Shown: one piece after another, positions 44,148-55,366 of the stretch
Position numbering within the stretch: position 1 is the first letter of the stretch
Layout: the number at the start of each line of letters is the position of its first letter
Assembly (NCBI RefSeq): GCF_000092025.1
Contig: NC_003063.2
Coordinates: 1,741,501 to 1,805,500 of the forward strand
Direction of reading: 5' to 3'
DNA from: Agrobacterium fabrum str. C58
GTDB lineage: Bacteria; Pseudomonadota; Alphaproteobacteria; Rhizobiales; Rhizobiaceae
Length of the DNA: 64,000 nucleotides
Notes under the pieces: generated by a model
The model's input: the letters and a program-made list of their open reading frames with translations, nothing else
Told to the model about the DNA's origin: nothing
The model's database searches: none
Made by a program: the position numbers and the translations under genes

Positions 44148-47100
44148 TCAGACTGTTGACACTGTTCGATTTTTTACTCCCCTTTCTGCCACCTCGTCCG
44201 GCGCCTTCGGCAACAGGCGGGCGAAACGCCGCGTGATGCTGTCGATATAGGACAGGATGACGGGCACAACGATCAGGGTCAGCAGCGTGGAGCTGATGAG
44301 GCCGCCCACCACGGCATGTGCCATGGGTGCGCGCTGGGCGCCGCCTCCGCCGACGGCGAGACCGAGCGGGATCATGCCGAAGATCATCGCGAGCGTCGTC
44401 ATGATGATCGGGCGGAAGCGGATGACGCCGGCATTCGCCAGTGCCTCATTCAGCGTAAGGCCGCGCCGCCGTTCGCGATTGGCGAAATCCACCAGCAATA
44501 TGCCGTTTTTGGTCACGAGGCCCATCAGCATGATGAAGCCGATCAGCGAGAACATATTGATGGTGCTGCCGGCCACCATGAGGCCGAGGAGGACGCCGAT
44601 GAGCGATAGCGGCAGCGACACCATGATGGCAAGCGGCTGCAGGAAGCTGCCGAATTGTGAGGCGAGCACGATGTAGATGAAGATGATGGCCATGCTGAGC
44701 GCCGTCCCCATATGGCCGACGGTTTCCTGCATGGTTTCGGCCTCGCCGCCGAAACGGATGCGATAACCAGCCGGCAGATCGCGGCTGGCGGTCAGGCCCT
44801 GCAGGGTCTCCGTAACATCCCCAAGCGTACGACCGGTGATATTAGCCGACACCAGTATTTCGCGACGATTGTCGAAGCGGCGGATTTCCGCCGGTGCCGC
44901 CACCGTGCCGATATCGGCGACCTGATCGAGGCGTACCATCAGCGGCGCGCCGTTCGCCCCGGTGCGGCCGGTCGTGATCATCAACTCCCCGAGACGTGCT
45001 GCATCGGAGCGCCGCTCGACGGGCAGGCGAACAACGATATCGTAGCTGTTGCCATGCGCGTCGGTCCATTTGGAAACATCCTCGCCGCCGATGAGGGCAG
45101 ACAGGGCGGCGGCGAGATCGGCCCTGGCAATGCCGAGATCGCTTGCCGCCGCGGGCTTCAATCGGACCGAGAGGATGGAGGTCACGTCCTTGGTGCTGGA
45201 GGTCACCTCCACCAGACCCGGGATTTTTTTCATGTCCTCCACAAGACCGTTTGCGATTTTTTCGAGGACTGCCCGGTCGTCGCCGAGGATGCTCAGCTGC
45301 ACCGGGCTTTCGCCGCCACCGAGACCATTCTGCAGGATATTGATCTCGATCCCGGGAATTGCCGACAAGCGTTTGCGGACTGGCTCGGCAAGGGAAAGCG
45401 GAGTCTGCTCGCGTGCCGAAAGCGGTACGAGCCCGACAAGAATGGCGGCGCGATGTTTGCCGGCCGCGCCGCCGGTATTGATGGTGGAATAAAGCATCTC
45501 GACTTCAGGAAATTCCCTTAGCGCCTTTTTGACCTGCTGTAGCTTCGCTGTCGTGTAATCGAGCGAAGACCCGACCGGCGCGGTGAGATTGATCTGGAAG
45601 CGTCCCTCATCGGCATCTGGCACGAATTCCGTGCCGACCAGCGGCACCATGAACAGGCTGCCGATAAAAATGCCTGCGGTAACAAGCAGGGTGACGAGCC
45701 GGTGGCGCAATGTCCAGTCGATCGCATGCCGGTATTGCCCGGCCATCCATTCAAAACCGTGGTCAAAACGGGCGATCAGGCGGCCAATCGGGCCACGCTT
45801 CGCATCGGCCTGCGCATCGGGATCATACCAGACGCTCGACAGCATCGGATCGAGCGTGAAGGCGACGAAAAGCGAGATCAGCACGGCGGCGGAAACGGTG
45901 ACGCCGAACTGATAGAAAAACCGGCCGACGATACCGTCCATGAAAGCGACCGGCAGGAAAACCGCCACGATCGTCGCCGTCGTCGCGATCACCGCAAGCC
46001 CGATTTCACCGGTGCCGTCGAGGGCGGCGCGCAGATGGGACTTGCCCATGTGCAGATGGCGGGTAATGTTCTCGCGCACCACGATGGCGTCGTCCACCAG
46101 AATGCCGATGGACAGTGTCAGCGCCAACAGGCTGAGCGTATTGAGCGTGAAACCGAGGAAATCGACCACCGTGAGTGTGCCGATGATCGCGATCGGCAGC
46201 GTCAGACCGGTGATGACCGTGCTGCGCCAGGAATTGAGAAACAGGAAGACGATGGCGACGGCGAGTGCTGCACCTTCGATCAGCGTGGTCTGCACCTGGG
46301 TTACGGATTCCTGGATCGGTATCGATGAATCCGTCACGATGCGCAGCTGTATATTTTGCGGTGAAAGCTCGGCGTTGAGCGCATCGAGGCGCTTCCTCAC
46401 ATCGCTCACCACCTGCACCGTATTGGCGTCCTGAACCTTGACTATATCGATCGCCAGCGCCGTCTGGCCATTATAAATGGCGCGGTTTTCGGCATCGGCC
46501 GCCCCTTCGGACAGCGTGGCGACGTCGCGCAGCAGGATGGCCACGCCGCCGCGCCGTGCCACCACCATATCCAGCAGGGCCTCGGGTTCCTCTATGCGAC
46601 TCTGTATCTGAATGGTGCGTTCGGAGACGGGATCGACGACGCTGCCGGCCGGGCTGTTGCTGTTTCCAGCCCGCAGCGCAGTCACCACCTCGTTGACGCC
46701 GATCCCCAGCGCGCGCATCCGCGTCTCATCGATCGTCACATCGATTTGCCGTTTGCGGCCGCCGACCAACGTTGCCTGTCCGATGCCCGCAACGGTCGTC
46801 AATTGCCGCACCACCTTTTGCTCGGCGAGGGTGGCGAGTGCAGGCACATCGAGCGATGTCGAACTGATCGCCAGCGACAGGATCGGCTCTGCGGCGGGAT
46901 CGAACCTCGATATGACAGGCTTTTTGGTGTCTTCCGGAAAATTCGCCTCGATGGCGGCGATCTTGTCGCGCACCTCCTGCGCGGCGGCGGAACTCTGAAC
47001 CTCGAGCTTGAACTTCGCAACGACGACGGAACGTCCCTCATAGGAGGTGGACGTCACCTCATCGAGGCCACCGATGGCGTTCAGCGCATCCTCGACCGGG

Positions 47101-47294
47101 CGCGTCACCTCCATTTCCACCGTCTCCGGCGTCGCGCCGGGATAGCTGGTGACGACCACCACAACGGGAACGTCGACATTGGGATATTGATCCAGCCCCA
47201 GCCGCTGTAGGGAAAAAGCGCCCATGACCAGAAGTGCTACCATCATCATGGTGGCGAAGACGGGATGGTTGACAGATATGCGGGTCAGAAACAT
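44148..47294 (-). CDS. RND efflux pump, inner-membrane transporter (AcrB/HAE-1 family)
   Basis: A 1048-residue proton-driven pump, full length. The first helix (ISVNHPVFATMMMVALLVMG) and the proton-relay acidic pair in GILVDDAIVVRENI (TM4) are present, as is the Lys in MGLVTKNGILLVDFAN (TM10). Two large periplasmic loops lie where expected. It exports drugs, dyes or fatty compounds from the periplasm. It lies one base after the adaptor gene, on the same strand. No outer-membrane factor gene is adjacent, so it must borrow a TolC-like channel. Confidence 0.95.
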   Translation of the reverse strand: MFLTRISVNHPVFATMMMVALLVMGAFSLQRLGLDQYPNVDVPVVVVVTSYPGATPETVEMEVTRPVEDALNAIGGLDEVTSTSYEGRSVVVAKFKLEVQSSAAAQEVRDKIAAIEANFPEDTKKPVISRFDPAAEPILSLAISSTSLDVPALATLAEQKVVRQLTTVAGIGQATLVGGRKRQIDVTIDETRMRALGIGVNEVVTALRAGNSNSPAGSVVDPVSERTIQIQSRIEEPEALLDMVVARRGGVAILLRDVATLSEGAADAENRAIYNGQTALAIDIVKVQDANTVQVVSDVRKRLDALNAELSPQNIQLRIVTDSSIPIQESVTQVQTTLIEGAALAVAIVFLFLNSWRSTVITGLTLPIAIIGTLTVVDFLGFTLNTLSLLALTLSIGILVDDAIVVRENITRHLHMGKSHLRAALDGTGEIGLAVIATTATIVAVFLPVAFMDGIVGRFFYQFGVTVSAAVLISLFVAFTLDPMLSSVWYDPDAQADAKRGPIGRLIARFDHGFEWMAGQYRHAIDWTLRHRLVTLLVTAGIFIGSLFMVPLVGTEFVPDADEGRFQINLTAPVGSSLDYTTAKLQQVKKALREFPEVEMLYSTINTGGAAGKHRAAILVGLVPLSAREQTPLSLAEPVRKRLSAIPGIEINILQNGLGGGESPVQLSILGDDRAVLEKIANGLVEDMKKIPGLVEVTSSTKDVTSILSVRLKPAAASDLGIARADLAAALSALIGGEDVSKWTDAHGNSYDIVVRLPVERRSDAARLGELMITTGRTGANGAPLMVRLDQVADIGTVAAPAEIRRFDNRREILVSANITGRTLGDVTETLQGLTASRDLPAGYRIRFGGEAETMQETVGHMGTALSMAIIFIYIVLASQFGSFLQPLAIMVSLPLSLIGVLLGLMVAGSTINMFSLIGFIMLMGLVTKNGILLVDFANRERRRGLTLNEALANAGVIRFRPIIMTTLAMIFGMIPLGLAVGGGGAQRAPMAHAVVGGLISSTLLTLIVVPVILSYIDSITRRFARLLPKAPDEVAERGVKNRTVSTV

Positions 47295-47295
47295 C

Positions 47296-48453
47296 TCAGC
47301 CTGCCTTGTCGATGGTGACGGCCATATCGGGGCGCAATTCGGGAAGTGGCACCGTCAGGATCGTCTCGCCATCCGCAAGACCCGCGCCGATCTCGATCAG
47401 GCTGCCGCCGTTCCAGCGTGGCCCCACGGCAACCGTCTGGCGGCGAAGATGACCGTCCTGTATCTTGAGCACATGATAGCCCGTCTCATCCTTGCGCAGC
47501 GCGATGGCGGGAACGACGAGCGCATCGTTTTTTTCACGCAGCAGAATAGATCCGCCGGCGAACATTCCGCCCCACAATTGCCCATCGCGATTGGCAAGCC
47601 TGAGATAGACGGCGACGACGCGCGTGCCGTCCTCGGCCACCGGGCTGATGCGCTCGACCGTTCCTTTGACGATCTGGCCAGCGAGGCCGTCAATCTCCAG
47701 TTCCGCCGTCTGGCCGCGGGCGACGCGTGGAATATCGCGGGTGGCGACGAGAACCTTCGCTTCCAGCTCGCTGGTATCGACCAGCGTCAGAAGCTCGCCA
47801 TCCGCGCCGATACGCGCGCCCGTCTCTGCCACGCGCCGGGTGACGGTGCCGTCGAATGGTGCGCGGATTTCGGCGTTGCGAAGGGCGAGGCGGGCAATAT
47901 CCACCTGCGAAGACAGGCTCTGCACCCTTGTCGTCTTTACCACGACATCGCTTTTCGCCTTGTCTAGCTGTTCCGTCGAAGCGATGTTTTTCGCAGCCAG
48001 CTGCTCGGTTCTAGCCAGGGCCTGCATCGCCAGCATCAGCTCGGCCTCGGCCGCATCCCGGTCGCTTTGCCGGAGCAGCAGGGTTGATTGCAACTCGTCG
48101 GTTTCGAAACGCACAAGCATGTCGCCCGCCCGAACCGCCTGTCCCTCCCGGACGTTCATCTCGAGAATTTTTCCGGCCTCGCGGGCGCGGATCAGGACGC
48201 GGTTGACGGGCTGAAGCTCGCCGCTGATGCTGAGCCGCTCCGCCATCGGGCGCGTGCCGATCGTCGCGATTTCCTGTGCCGCCAGTTCGAAAGGGATGCC
48301 GGCCGGGCTCATCGCGGCCGCCGCTACGATACCCTTGACGCGCTCTTTCGCATCCACGCTTCCGCGTGCCGGATCGAGAGCGGTGACGACGAGAACACAG
48401 CCCGCAAGCGCGGCCCCTGCCTTGATCGTTCTCTTCACCCATTGCAGCGCCAT
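47296..48453 (-). CDS. RND efflux periplasmic adaptor (membrane fusion protein)
   Basis: A 385-residue adaptor. The N-terminal hydrophobic segment (ALAGCVLVVTALDPARG) anchors or exports it, followed by the biotinyl-lipoyl-like segment VNRVLIRAREAGKILEMNVR, a helical hairpin around LLLRQSDRDAAEAELMLAMQ and LVRFETDEL, and the beta-barrel segment ALRNAEIRAPFDGTVTRRVA. Start at 48453 with GGAAGG eight bases upstream; the frame to 48540 crosses the regulatory region and is rejected. First gene of the pump operon, divergent from the two-component genes. Confidence 0.92.
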   Translation of the reverse strand: MALQWVKRTIKAGAALAGCVLVVTALDPARGSVDAKERVKGIVAAAAMSPAGIPFELAAQEIATIGTRPMAERLSISGELQPVNRVLIRAREAGKILEMNVREGQAVRAGDMLVRFETDELQSTLLLRQSDRDAAEAELMLAMQALARTEQLAAKNIASTEQLDKAKSDVVVKTTRVQSLSSQVDIARLALRNAEIRAPFDGTVTRRVAETGARIGADGELLTLVDTSELEAKVLVATRDIPRVARGQTAELEIDGLAGQIVKGTVERISPVAEDGTRVVAVYLRLANRDGQLWGGMFAGGSILLREKNDALVVPAIALRKDETGYHVLKIQDGHLRRQTVAVGPRWNGGSLIEIGAGLADGETILTVPLPELRPDMAVTIDKAG

Positions 48454-48536
48454 ATCGTGATCCTTCCTGTCGCAGGGCCGCCGGTTGAGGCGGTCGCATC
48501 GCCTGTCTTGCAGGCGGATAACCTCTGGATAGGCAA

Positions 48537-48557
48537 CCACAATTGCAGCAGCATTAC
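48537..48557 (-). promoter_or_regulatory. Copy 1 of a repeated motif, upstream of the RND adaptor
   Basis: The minus strand reads GTAATGCTGCTGCAATTGTG here, matching 18 of 21 positions of the plus-strand copy at 50671-50691. It lies 84 bases upstream of the adaptor start and points toward it. Likely bound by the adjacent response regulator. Confidence 0.6.
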
Positions 48558-48570
48558 CCCACTGTGGCCT

Positions 48571-48597
48571 CTTCGCCGCAATACTGCCGCAACCTTT
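48571..48597 (+). promoter_or_regulatory. Copy 2 of the motif, upstream of the response-regulator gene
   Basis: AATACTGCCGCAACCTTT (48580-48597) matches AATGTTGCCGCAATTTT of the copy at 50671. A further GCCGCAA at 48575-48581 gives a direct repeat 11 bases apart, the spacing typical of OmpR-family sites. It is 36 bases before the start at 48633. Confidence 0.55.
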
Positions 48598-48632
48598 CGG
48601 GCAGACAACGGATAGCGAAGGGACGGTGATCC

Positions 48633-49307
48633 ATGAGACTTCTGTTGATCGAAGATGAAAAGGAAATGGCGGATGCGCTGTCGGCGACGCTCGGCAAGCA
48701 GGGCATCGTCATCGACCATACGATGCGGCTCGGTGACGCGATGGAGCTGACGCGCCAGCACCTTTACGACGCCATTCTGCTCGACCGCCGGCTGCCGGAC
48801 GGGGAAGGGCTCGCCTTCATCCCGAAACTGCGCCGCGCCGGTGTCGATACACCGATCATCCTGTTGACCGCGATGAACGAACCGGAGGACCGCATCGCAG
48901 GGCTGGATGGCGGCGCGGATGACTATCTCGGCAAGCCGTTTCTCGTCGGTGAGCTACTGGCGCGGGTGCGTGCTGTTCTGAGGCGGCCATCAGGTCTCGC
49001 ACCGGCCGAGATTGCGGCCGGCCGGATCGTGATCGACCCGCTGCATCTCAGCGTCACCATCAATTCGCTTCCCTTCGATCTTCCCAGACGCGAGCTTCTG
49101 GTCCTCGTTGCGCTCGCCAAACGCAAGGGCAAGTCGGTACTGCGCTCCACCCTCGAGGCGGCCGTCTACAATTACGAGGAGGAAATCCAGTCCAATGCGC
49201 TCGACGCGCATATATCTCGGCTGCGCAAACGCCTGCTCGATGCTTCAGCCGGGGTGAGCGTGCACAATATTCGCGGCATCGGTTATCTGCTGAAGGAAGA
49301 CGCATGA
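48633..49307 (+). CDS. Response regulator, OmpR/PhoB family
   Basis: A 224-residue regulator. The receiver domain (residues 1-115) has acidic residues at LLIEDEKEMAD, the phospho-accepting D51 in ILLDRRLPDGEG, and the Lys in GGADDYLGKPF. The C-terminal winged helix (about 125-222) contains LPFDLPRRELLVLVALAKRK and SNALDAHISRLRKRLLDA. It overlaps the kinase gene by four bases. It is divergent from the RND operon, which it most likely controls through the repeated motif at 48537 and 48571. Confidence 0.93.
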   Translation: MRLLLIEDEKEMADALSATLGKQGIVIDHTMRLGDAMELTRQHLYDAILLDRRLPDGEGLAFIPKLRRAGVDTPIILLTAMNEPEDRIAGLDGGADDYLGKPFLVGELLARVRAVLRRPSGLAPAEIAAGRIVIDPLHLSVTINSLPFDLPRRELLVLVALAKRKGKSVLRSTLEAAVYNYEEEIQSNALDAHISRLRKRLLDASAGVSVHNIRGIGYLLKEDA

Positions 49308-50638
49308 AAGCGCAGGGCAAGTCCAATCCGTCGCTTTGGTGGCAATTGAGCTGGCAGCTCAGCATCGTCGTTTCCGCCATGATCGCTGTCGTTATCGTCG
49401 GGCTCTGTGTTTATGGATTGATGATCCTTTCGCCCAATATCGCGCTTTGGGGCGATCTGTCGGACGCACTGGACGAGTCGCTGTCGCTTGATCCGCAAAA
49501 GGGACTTGTGGTTATCGATGGCCCGATGTTGCGGGCTCTGACGGCGGAGAACGGTACGCTCTGGTTCGCGGTTTCCACGCTGGACGGGCGGGTGGCCACC
49601 TATGGCGCCGTGCCGACTGCATATGCCGAATTGTCGCGGTATCTCTATCTGTTGACGGATGCCGATATTCGCGGTGGCAAAGGCACCGCCGAGGGTGCCA
49701 TGGTCGAGAGCCTGGAGACGAGGTGGGGTCCGGTCAGGGTCATGTTCGGCGGAAGCACGCATGTGAGAGCGCAGTTTCTGACGCTTCTTGCCGAGACCTA
49801 CAAGATTTACGTCCCGTTGCTGGCGGTTATCCTGCCCGCCGTGTTCTTTTCCGTGCCCCGCATCGTGCGTCAGGCACTTGCGGGTCTCAGTTCCGTCGTC
49901 AAAAAGGCACCCGAGATCGACCCCCGGCGTGGCGGTTCGAAACTTCCCGTCGAGGATGTGCCGCGGGAAGTTGTCCCGCTCATCCTTTCCTTCAACAGTA
50001 TCCTCGAGCGACTGGAAGAGCAATTCCGGGCGCGCCAGCGGTTCCTCATCGATGCGGCGCATGAGCTCAGAACCCCGATTGCGATCATGCAGACCCGGAT
50101 CGAGGGTTTGCCCGGGCCGGAGCGACAACGTTTGTTGGCGGATGTGGCGCGCCTCGGTGAGACCGCCGAGCAGCTTCTGGCCTTCGAACGCAATGACCAG
50201 GTGAACGATCGGCGCGAGCGGGTGGACCTCGTCGATATAACCCGTACGGTCGTTGCTGATCTCGCACCGCTTGCGCTTTCGGCCGGTTACGACATCGCCT
50301 TCGAAACGGCGGTCGTCGCCTATGAGTTACAGGGCAACCCGTTCACCCTGCCACGTGCCATCAGCAATATCGTGCGCAACGCCATCGATCACGGCGGAAA
50401 TAAGGGGATGATCCATGTGTCTGTTCTCGCCGACGGTGAGGTCGTGATTTCCGATGAGGGGCAGGGGATCGCCGAAGACCAGCAGCAGCGGATTTTCGAG
50501 CCCTTTTATCGAATCACGCCGCGCAGCACGGGCGCCGGACTTGGCCTCAGCCTCGTCAAGCAGATCGTCGCCATTCACGGCGGACGGGTCTTTCTGGAGA
50601 GCAGCGCTTTCGGAAGCACCTTCCGGCTGCGTTTCTGA
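49304..50638 (+). CDS. Sensor histidine kinase
   Basis: A 444-residue kinase. A transmembrane helix at about 20-42 and another at about 165-185 enclose a periplasmic sensor of about 120 residues. The dimerisation/phosphotransfer helix has H253 in IDAAHELRTPIAIMQTRIEG. The ATPase domain has the N box (NIVRNAIDHGGNKG), G1 (VISDEGQGIAED) and G2 (STGAGLGLSLVKQIVAIHGG). It partners the regulator encoded just upstream and signals an envelope cue of unknown nature. Confidence 0.92.
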   Translation: MKAQGKSNPSLWWQLSWQLSIVVSAMIAVVIVGLCVYGLMILSPNIALWGDLSDALDESLSLDPQKGLVVIDGPMLRALTAENGTLWFAVSTLDGRVATYGAVPTAYAELSRYLYLLTDADIRGGKGTAEGAMVESLETRWGPVRVMFGGSTHVRAQFLTLLAETYKIYVPLLAVILPAVFFSVPRIVRQALAGLSSVVKKAPEIDPRRGGSKLPVEDVPREVVPLILSFNSILERLEEQFRARQRFLIDAAHELRTPIAIMQTRIEGLPGPERQRLLADVARLGETAEQLLAFERNDQVNDRRERVDLVDITRTVVADLAPLALSAGYDIAFETAVVAYELQGNPFTLPRAISNIVRNAIDHGGNKGMIHVSVLADGEVVISDEGQGIAEDQQQRIFEPFYRITPRSTGAGLGLSLVKQIVAIHGGRVFLESSAFGSTFRLRF

Positions 50639-50670
50639 GCCTGGTTTGCGGCTATCCACGGGTGGCAATT

Positions 50671-50691
50671 GTAATGTTGCCGCAATTTTGG
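50671..50691 (+). promoter_or_regulatory. Copy 3 of the motif, upstream of the DUF3313-like lipoprotein gene
   Basis: GTAATGTTGCCGCAATTTTG begins at 50671. It matches copy 1 at 18 of 21 positions and copy 2 in its core (TGCCGCAA). It lies 52 bases before the GTG start at 50743, suggesting that the lipoprotein gene belongs to the same regulon. Confidence 0.6.
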
Positions 50692-50742
50692 CTGTCGTAC
50701 CGTGCGGGGCATAAGATCAACCACGCAACCGGAGTACGTACA

Positions 50743-51621
50743 GTGCAACAATGGTGGAATCTGTTACCCCGGGCTTTCGGTGAGAGGTGTCGCCGCAGCC
50801 GCGGCGCCGCCTTCGCGACCTTGCCCATTGCGATCATCATGTCCGGCTGCAGCTCGGTGCCGCTGAAGGAAGGCGGTACGCTGACGTCCTACGCGCAGTT
50901 CAGCCCTGCCAAAGGCAAGTTCACCAAATCCCGGACTTTCGTTGACGCCTACGGGCTGGCCGGCATCAAGACCGTCGCCATAGTGCCGACCACCTTTTCT
51001 TTTGCGGCTTCGTCGCGGGTCACATCGGAGAAGGATCGTATACTCGTTTCGAATGCGCTGGATCGCGCCATCTGCGTGGCGCTCAGTGACAAATACCGGA
51101 TCGCCGCCCTCGGTCAGCCGGCGGACATGACGGTGCGCACGGTCGTCACCGATCTGGTGCCGACCAACAAGACCATGGCGGGGGTGTCCACGGCGGTTAC
51201 GCTCGGCAGCGGTTTTGTCCTGCCCGTCAGCGTGCCGCGTCTGCCTGTCGGGCTCGGCGGACTGGCCGTCGAGGCTGAGGCGGTGGACAGTGCCGGCGTG
51301 CAACGCGCGGCAGCCGTCTGGTCCAAGGGCGCGAATTCCATCACCAGCAAACCTCGTGTGTCGGAAATCGGCGACGCCTATGGGCTTGCCGCCGATTTCT
51401 CCAATTATTTCGCGCGCATTCTGGTGAAGGGCAAAGTCTCCGAGGGGCTTGATCTCTCTGTGCCTTCCGGCCATCGAATTCGCTCCGCCCTGGGTGGAAG
51501 ACCGAAATATGTCGAATGTGATGCCTATGGCCGGTCACGCGGCTTGCAGGGCATGGTGGCCGACAAGTTCGGCGCGCCACCCGAATGGACCGACAAACAT
51601 GCAAGGGCAGGGTCGCGATAG
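50743..51621 (+). CDS. Lipoprotein, DUF3313-like
   Basis: A 292-residue exported protein. A basic N-terminal region (ERCRRSRG) and a hydrophobic core lead to a lipobox (IIMSGC, C36), so it should be acylated at that Cys and held at a membrane. The rest resembles DUF3313 proteins (YAQFSPAKGKFTKSRTFVDA, then VEAEAVDSAGVQRAAAVWSK). The start is taken as GTG at 50743 with GGAG eight bases upstream; an ATG at 50662 would extend through the motif at 50671 and spoil the signal peptide. Function unknown. Placed after the kinase gene and sharing its motif, it may work with the RND pump. Confidence 0.78.
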   Translation: MQQWWNLLPRAFGERCRRSRGAAFATLPIAIIMSGCSSVPLKEGGTLTSYAQFSPAKGKFTKSRTFVDAYGLAGIKTVAIVPTTFSFAASSRVTSEKDRILVSNALDRAICVALSDKYRIAALGQPADMTVRTVVTDLVPTNKTMAGVSTAVTLGSGFVLPVSVPRLPVGLGGLAVEAEAVDSAGVQRAAAVWSKGANSITSKPRVSEIGDAYGLAADFSNYFARILVKGKVSEGLDLSVPSGHRIRSALGGRPKYVECDAYGRSRGLQGMVADKFGAPPEWTDKHARAGSR

Positions 51622-51682
51622 GGCATCCGCCCCTTCTCAGATCGCGCGCGTTGCGATGCGCGCGATCATCCGGCCGAAGCCA

Positions 51683-52591
51683 TTACGGCGCGAGACCGAG
51701 TTTCTGAAGGCCACATTCGCGGACGATCTCGGAAATATGGGCGAACTGCGCCGAAAGCGGATTGCTCTTGCGCCAGACGATGCCGATGGTGCGGGACGGG
51801 CGCGGCTCCGCCAGACGGAACACCGAGACGGTGGATAGTCGCGTCTCCATATCGACCGCCATCTGCGGAATAAGCGTGACGCCGATGCCCGCGCCAACCA
51901 TCTGTACCAGCGTCGACAGCGAACTGCCTTCCATCAGCACGCGCGGCGGCGCATTCGTGGTGCTGCAGAAGGAGAGCGCCTGGTTGCGGAAACAATGGCC
52001 TTCTTCCAGAAGCAGCAGGCGCATTTCACCCAGCTTGTCCGCGCTCGGCACCGGCATGCCGGCATCCTCCATCGGCCGTACCAGAATGAATTCTTCCGAA
52101 AATAGCGGCACTTCTTCCAGCGCCGGTTCCGAGACGGGCAGCGCGACGATTGCCATGTCGAGCCGGGCTTCGAGAAGGTCTTCGATGAGCTTCTGCGTCA
52201 CCGCCTCGCGCGGGCGTGCTTCCAGTCCGGGATAGTGCCGCGTTAGTGTCTTGATCACCTGCGGCAGAAGATAGGGTGCGACGGTGGGAATGACACCGAT
52301 GCGCAGGCGGCCGCTGAGAGGGCCATGCCCTGCGCGCGCCAGATCCTGCAATTCGTCCACCGAACGCAGGATTGCCCGGGTGCGCTCGGCAAATTCGTCA
52401 CCAAGCGCCGTCAGCCGGATCTGGCGGCTGCCGCGTTCGACGAGCGGCGCACCGATCAATTCCTCCAGTTCCCGGATCTGCAAGGACAGTGCAGGCTGGG
52501 AGATGGCGCAGGCTTCCGCCGCGCGCCCGAAATGGCCGATTTTGGCCAGCGCATCGAAATAACGGAGATGTTTCATGGAGAGGGCAATCAT
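51683..52591 (-). CDS. oxyR: Hydrogen-peroxide-responsive regulator OxyR (LysR family)
   Basis: A 302-residue LysR-type regulator with an N-terminal helix-turn-helix (FGRAAEACAISQPALSLQIR). The redox-active Cys pair C200 and C209 lies in EEGHCFRNQALSFC, matching C199/C208 of E. coli OxyR when the ATG at 52591 is used; an ATG at 52576 is also possible. On peroxide oxidation it activates defence genes. It is divergent from katG with a 208-base gap that should contain its binding sites. Confidence 0.93.
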   Translation of the reverse strand: MIALSMKHLRYFDALAKIGHFGRAAEACAISQPALSLQIRELEELIGAPLVERGSRQIRLTALGDEFAERTRAILRSVDELQDLARAGHGPLSGRLRIGVIPTVAPYLLPQVIKTLTRHYPGLEARPREAVTQKLIEDLLEARLDMAIVALPVSEPALEEVPLFSEEFILVRPMEDAGMPVPSADKLGEMRLLLLEEGHCFRNQALSFCSTTNAPPRVLMEGSSLSTLVQMVGAGIGVTLIPQMAVDMETRLSTVSVFRLAEPRPSRTIGIVWRKSNPLSAQFAHISEIVRECGLQKLGLAP

Positions 52592-52775
52592 AAGCTCAGC
52601 ATATCGCAGCCTTTAGAATATACAATTGGAAATTATGGAACCCGGCTGTTAGTCATCTTCATGACAGAAAGAAGCTGTAGCTGTGGATGATCATCGGCAT
52701 CGCAGCAGGTCGTTTGAGACCTGCCGCTGCCTCTGGCTCGGAATGCTGCACATGTCGAACTGATAATTTGTTTAA

Positions 52776-54971
<2,196 letters not shown>

Positions 54972-54996
54972 GCGGAAGCGATTAGCCGAAAAGACA

Positions 54997-55029
54997 ACAC
55001 CTCCCCGAGCGATCGGGGAGGTGTTTTTG
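54997..55029 (+). terminator. Rho-independent terminator after katG
   Basis: ACACCTCCCCGA, loop GCGA, TCGGGGAGGTGT: a perfect 12-bp stem followed by a T-run, 26 bases past the stop. Confidence 0.95.
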
Positions 55030-55067
55030 TGGCGGCTTCCTCTCGATGACGGAGGCCCCATATTCAT

Positions 55068-55244
55068 TCAACGGCGGTCGGAAGACGGAACCTGCCGCTC
55101 GGGTGACGACTTTTCAGTTGGTCCAGCAGGCGTCTTGCCACTCTTCTCGTTTTCATGCGCATCCGGGCCAGCGACAATCACGCCACGGCCCTGTTCTTCA
55201 CGCTTCTTGTCGGCGAAATCGCCCGCTTCCTTTTTCTCGTTCAT
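55068..55244 (-). CDS. Small charged protein of unknown function
   Basis: A 58-residue very hydrophilic protein (NEKKEAGDFADKKREEQGRG, then VIVAGPDAHENEKSGKTPAG), with no membrane segment and no recognised family. The start at 55244 is supported by GGGAGAAAACG. Such short Lys/Glu-rich proteins are often stress-induced in rhizobia; that is only an impression. It lies alone between katG and the AraC gene. Confidence 0.6.
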   Translation of the reverse strand: MNEKKEAGDFADKKREEQGRGVIVAGPDAHENEKSGKTPAGPTEKSSPERQVPSSDRR

Positions 55245-55366
55245 CGTTTTCTCCCTTCGCGTTGTTTCGTCCTTCATTCAACGAATGACGAAGAGGTGGG
55301 TTCCAGATAGACAATTCCGCAGAGGGCCGAACGCTACCGATTGTGCGCCACGCCATTTGTGAAAAC

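Noticed and set aside
47296..48540. Upstream start of the RND adaptor at 48540
   Set aside because: It would run through the shared regulatory region; 48453 has a good ribosome site and gives a normal N-terminal hydrophobic segment.
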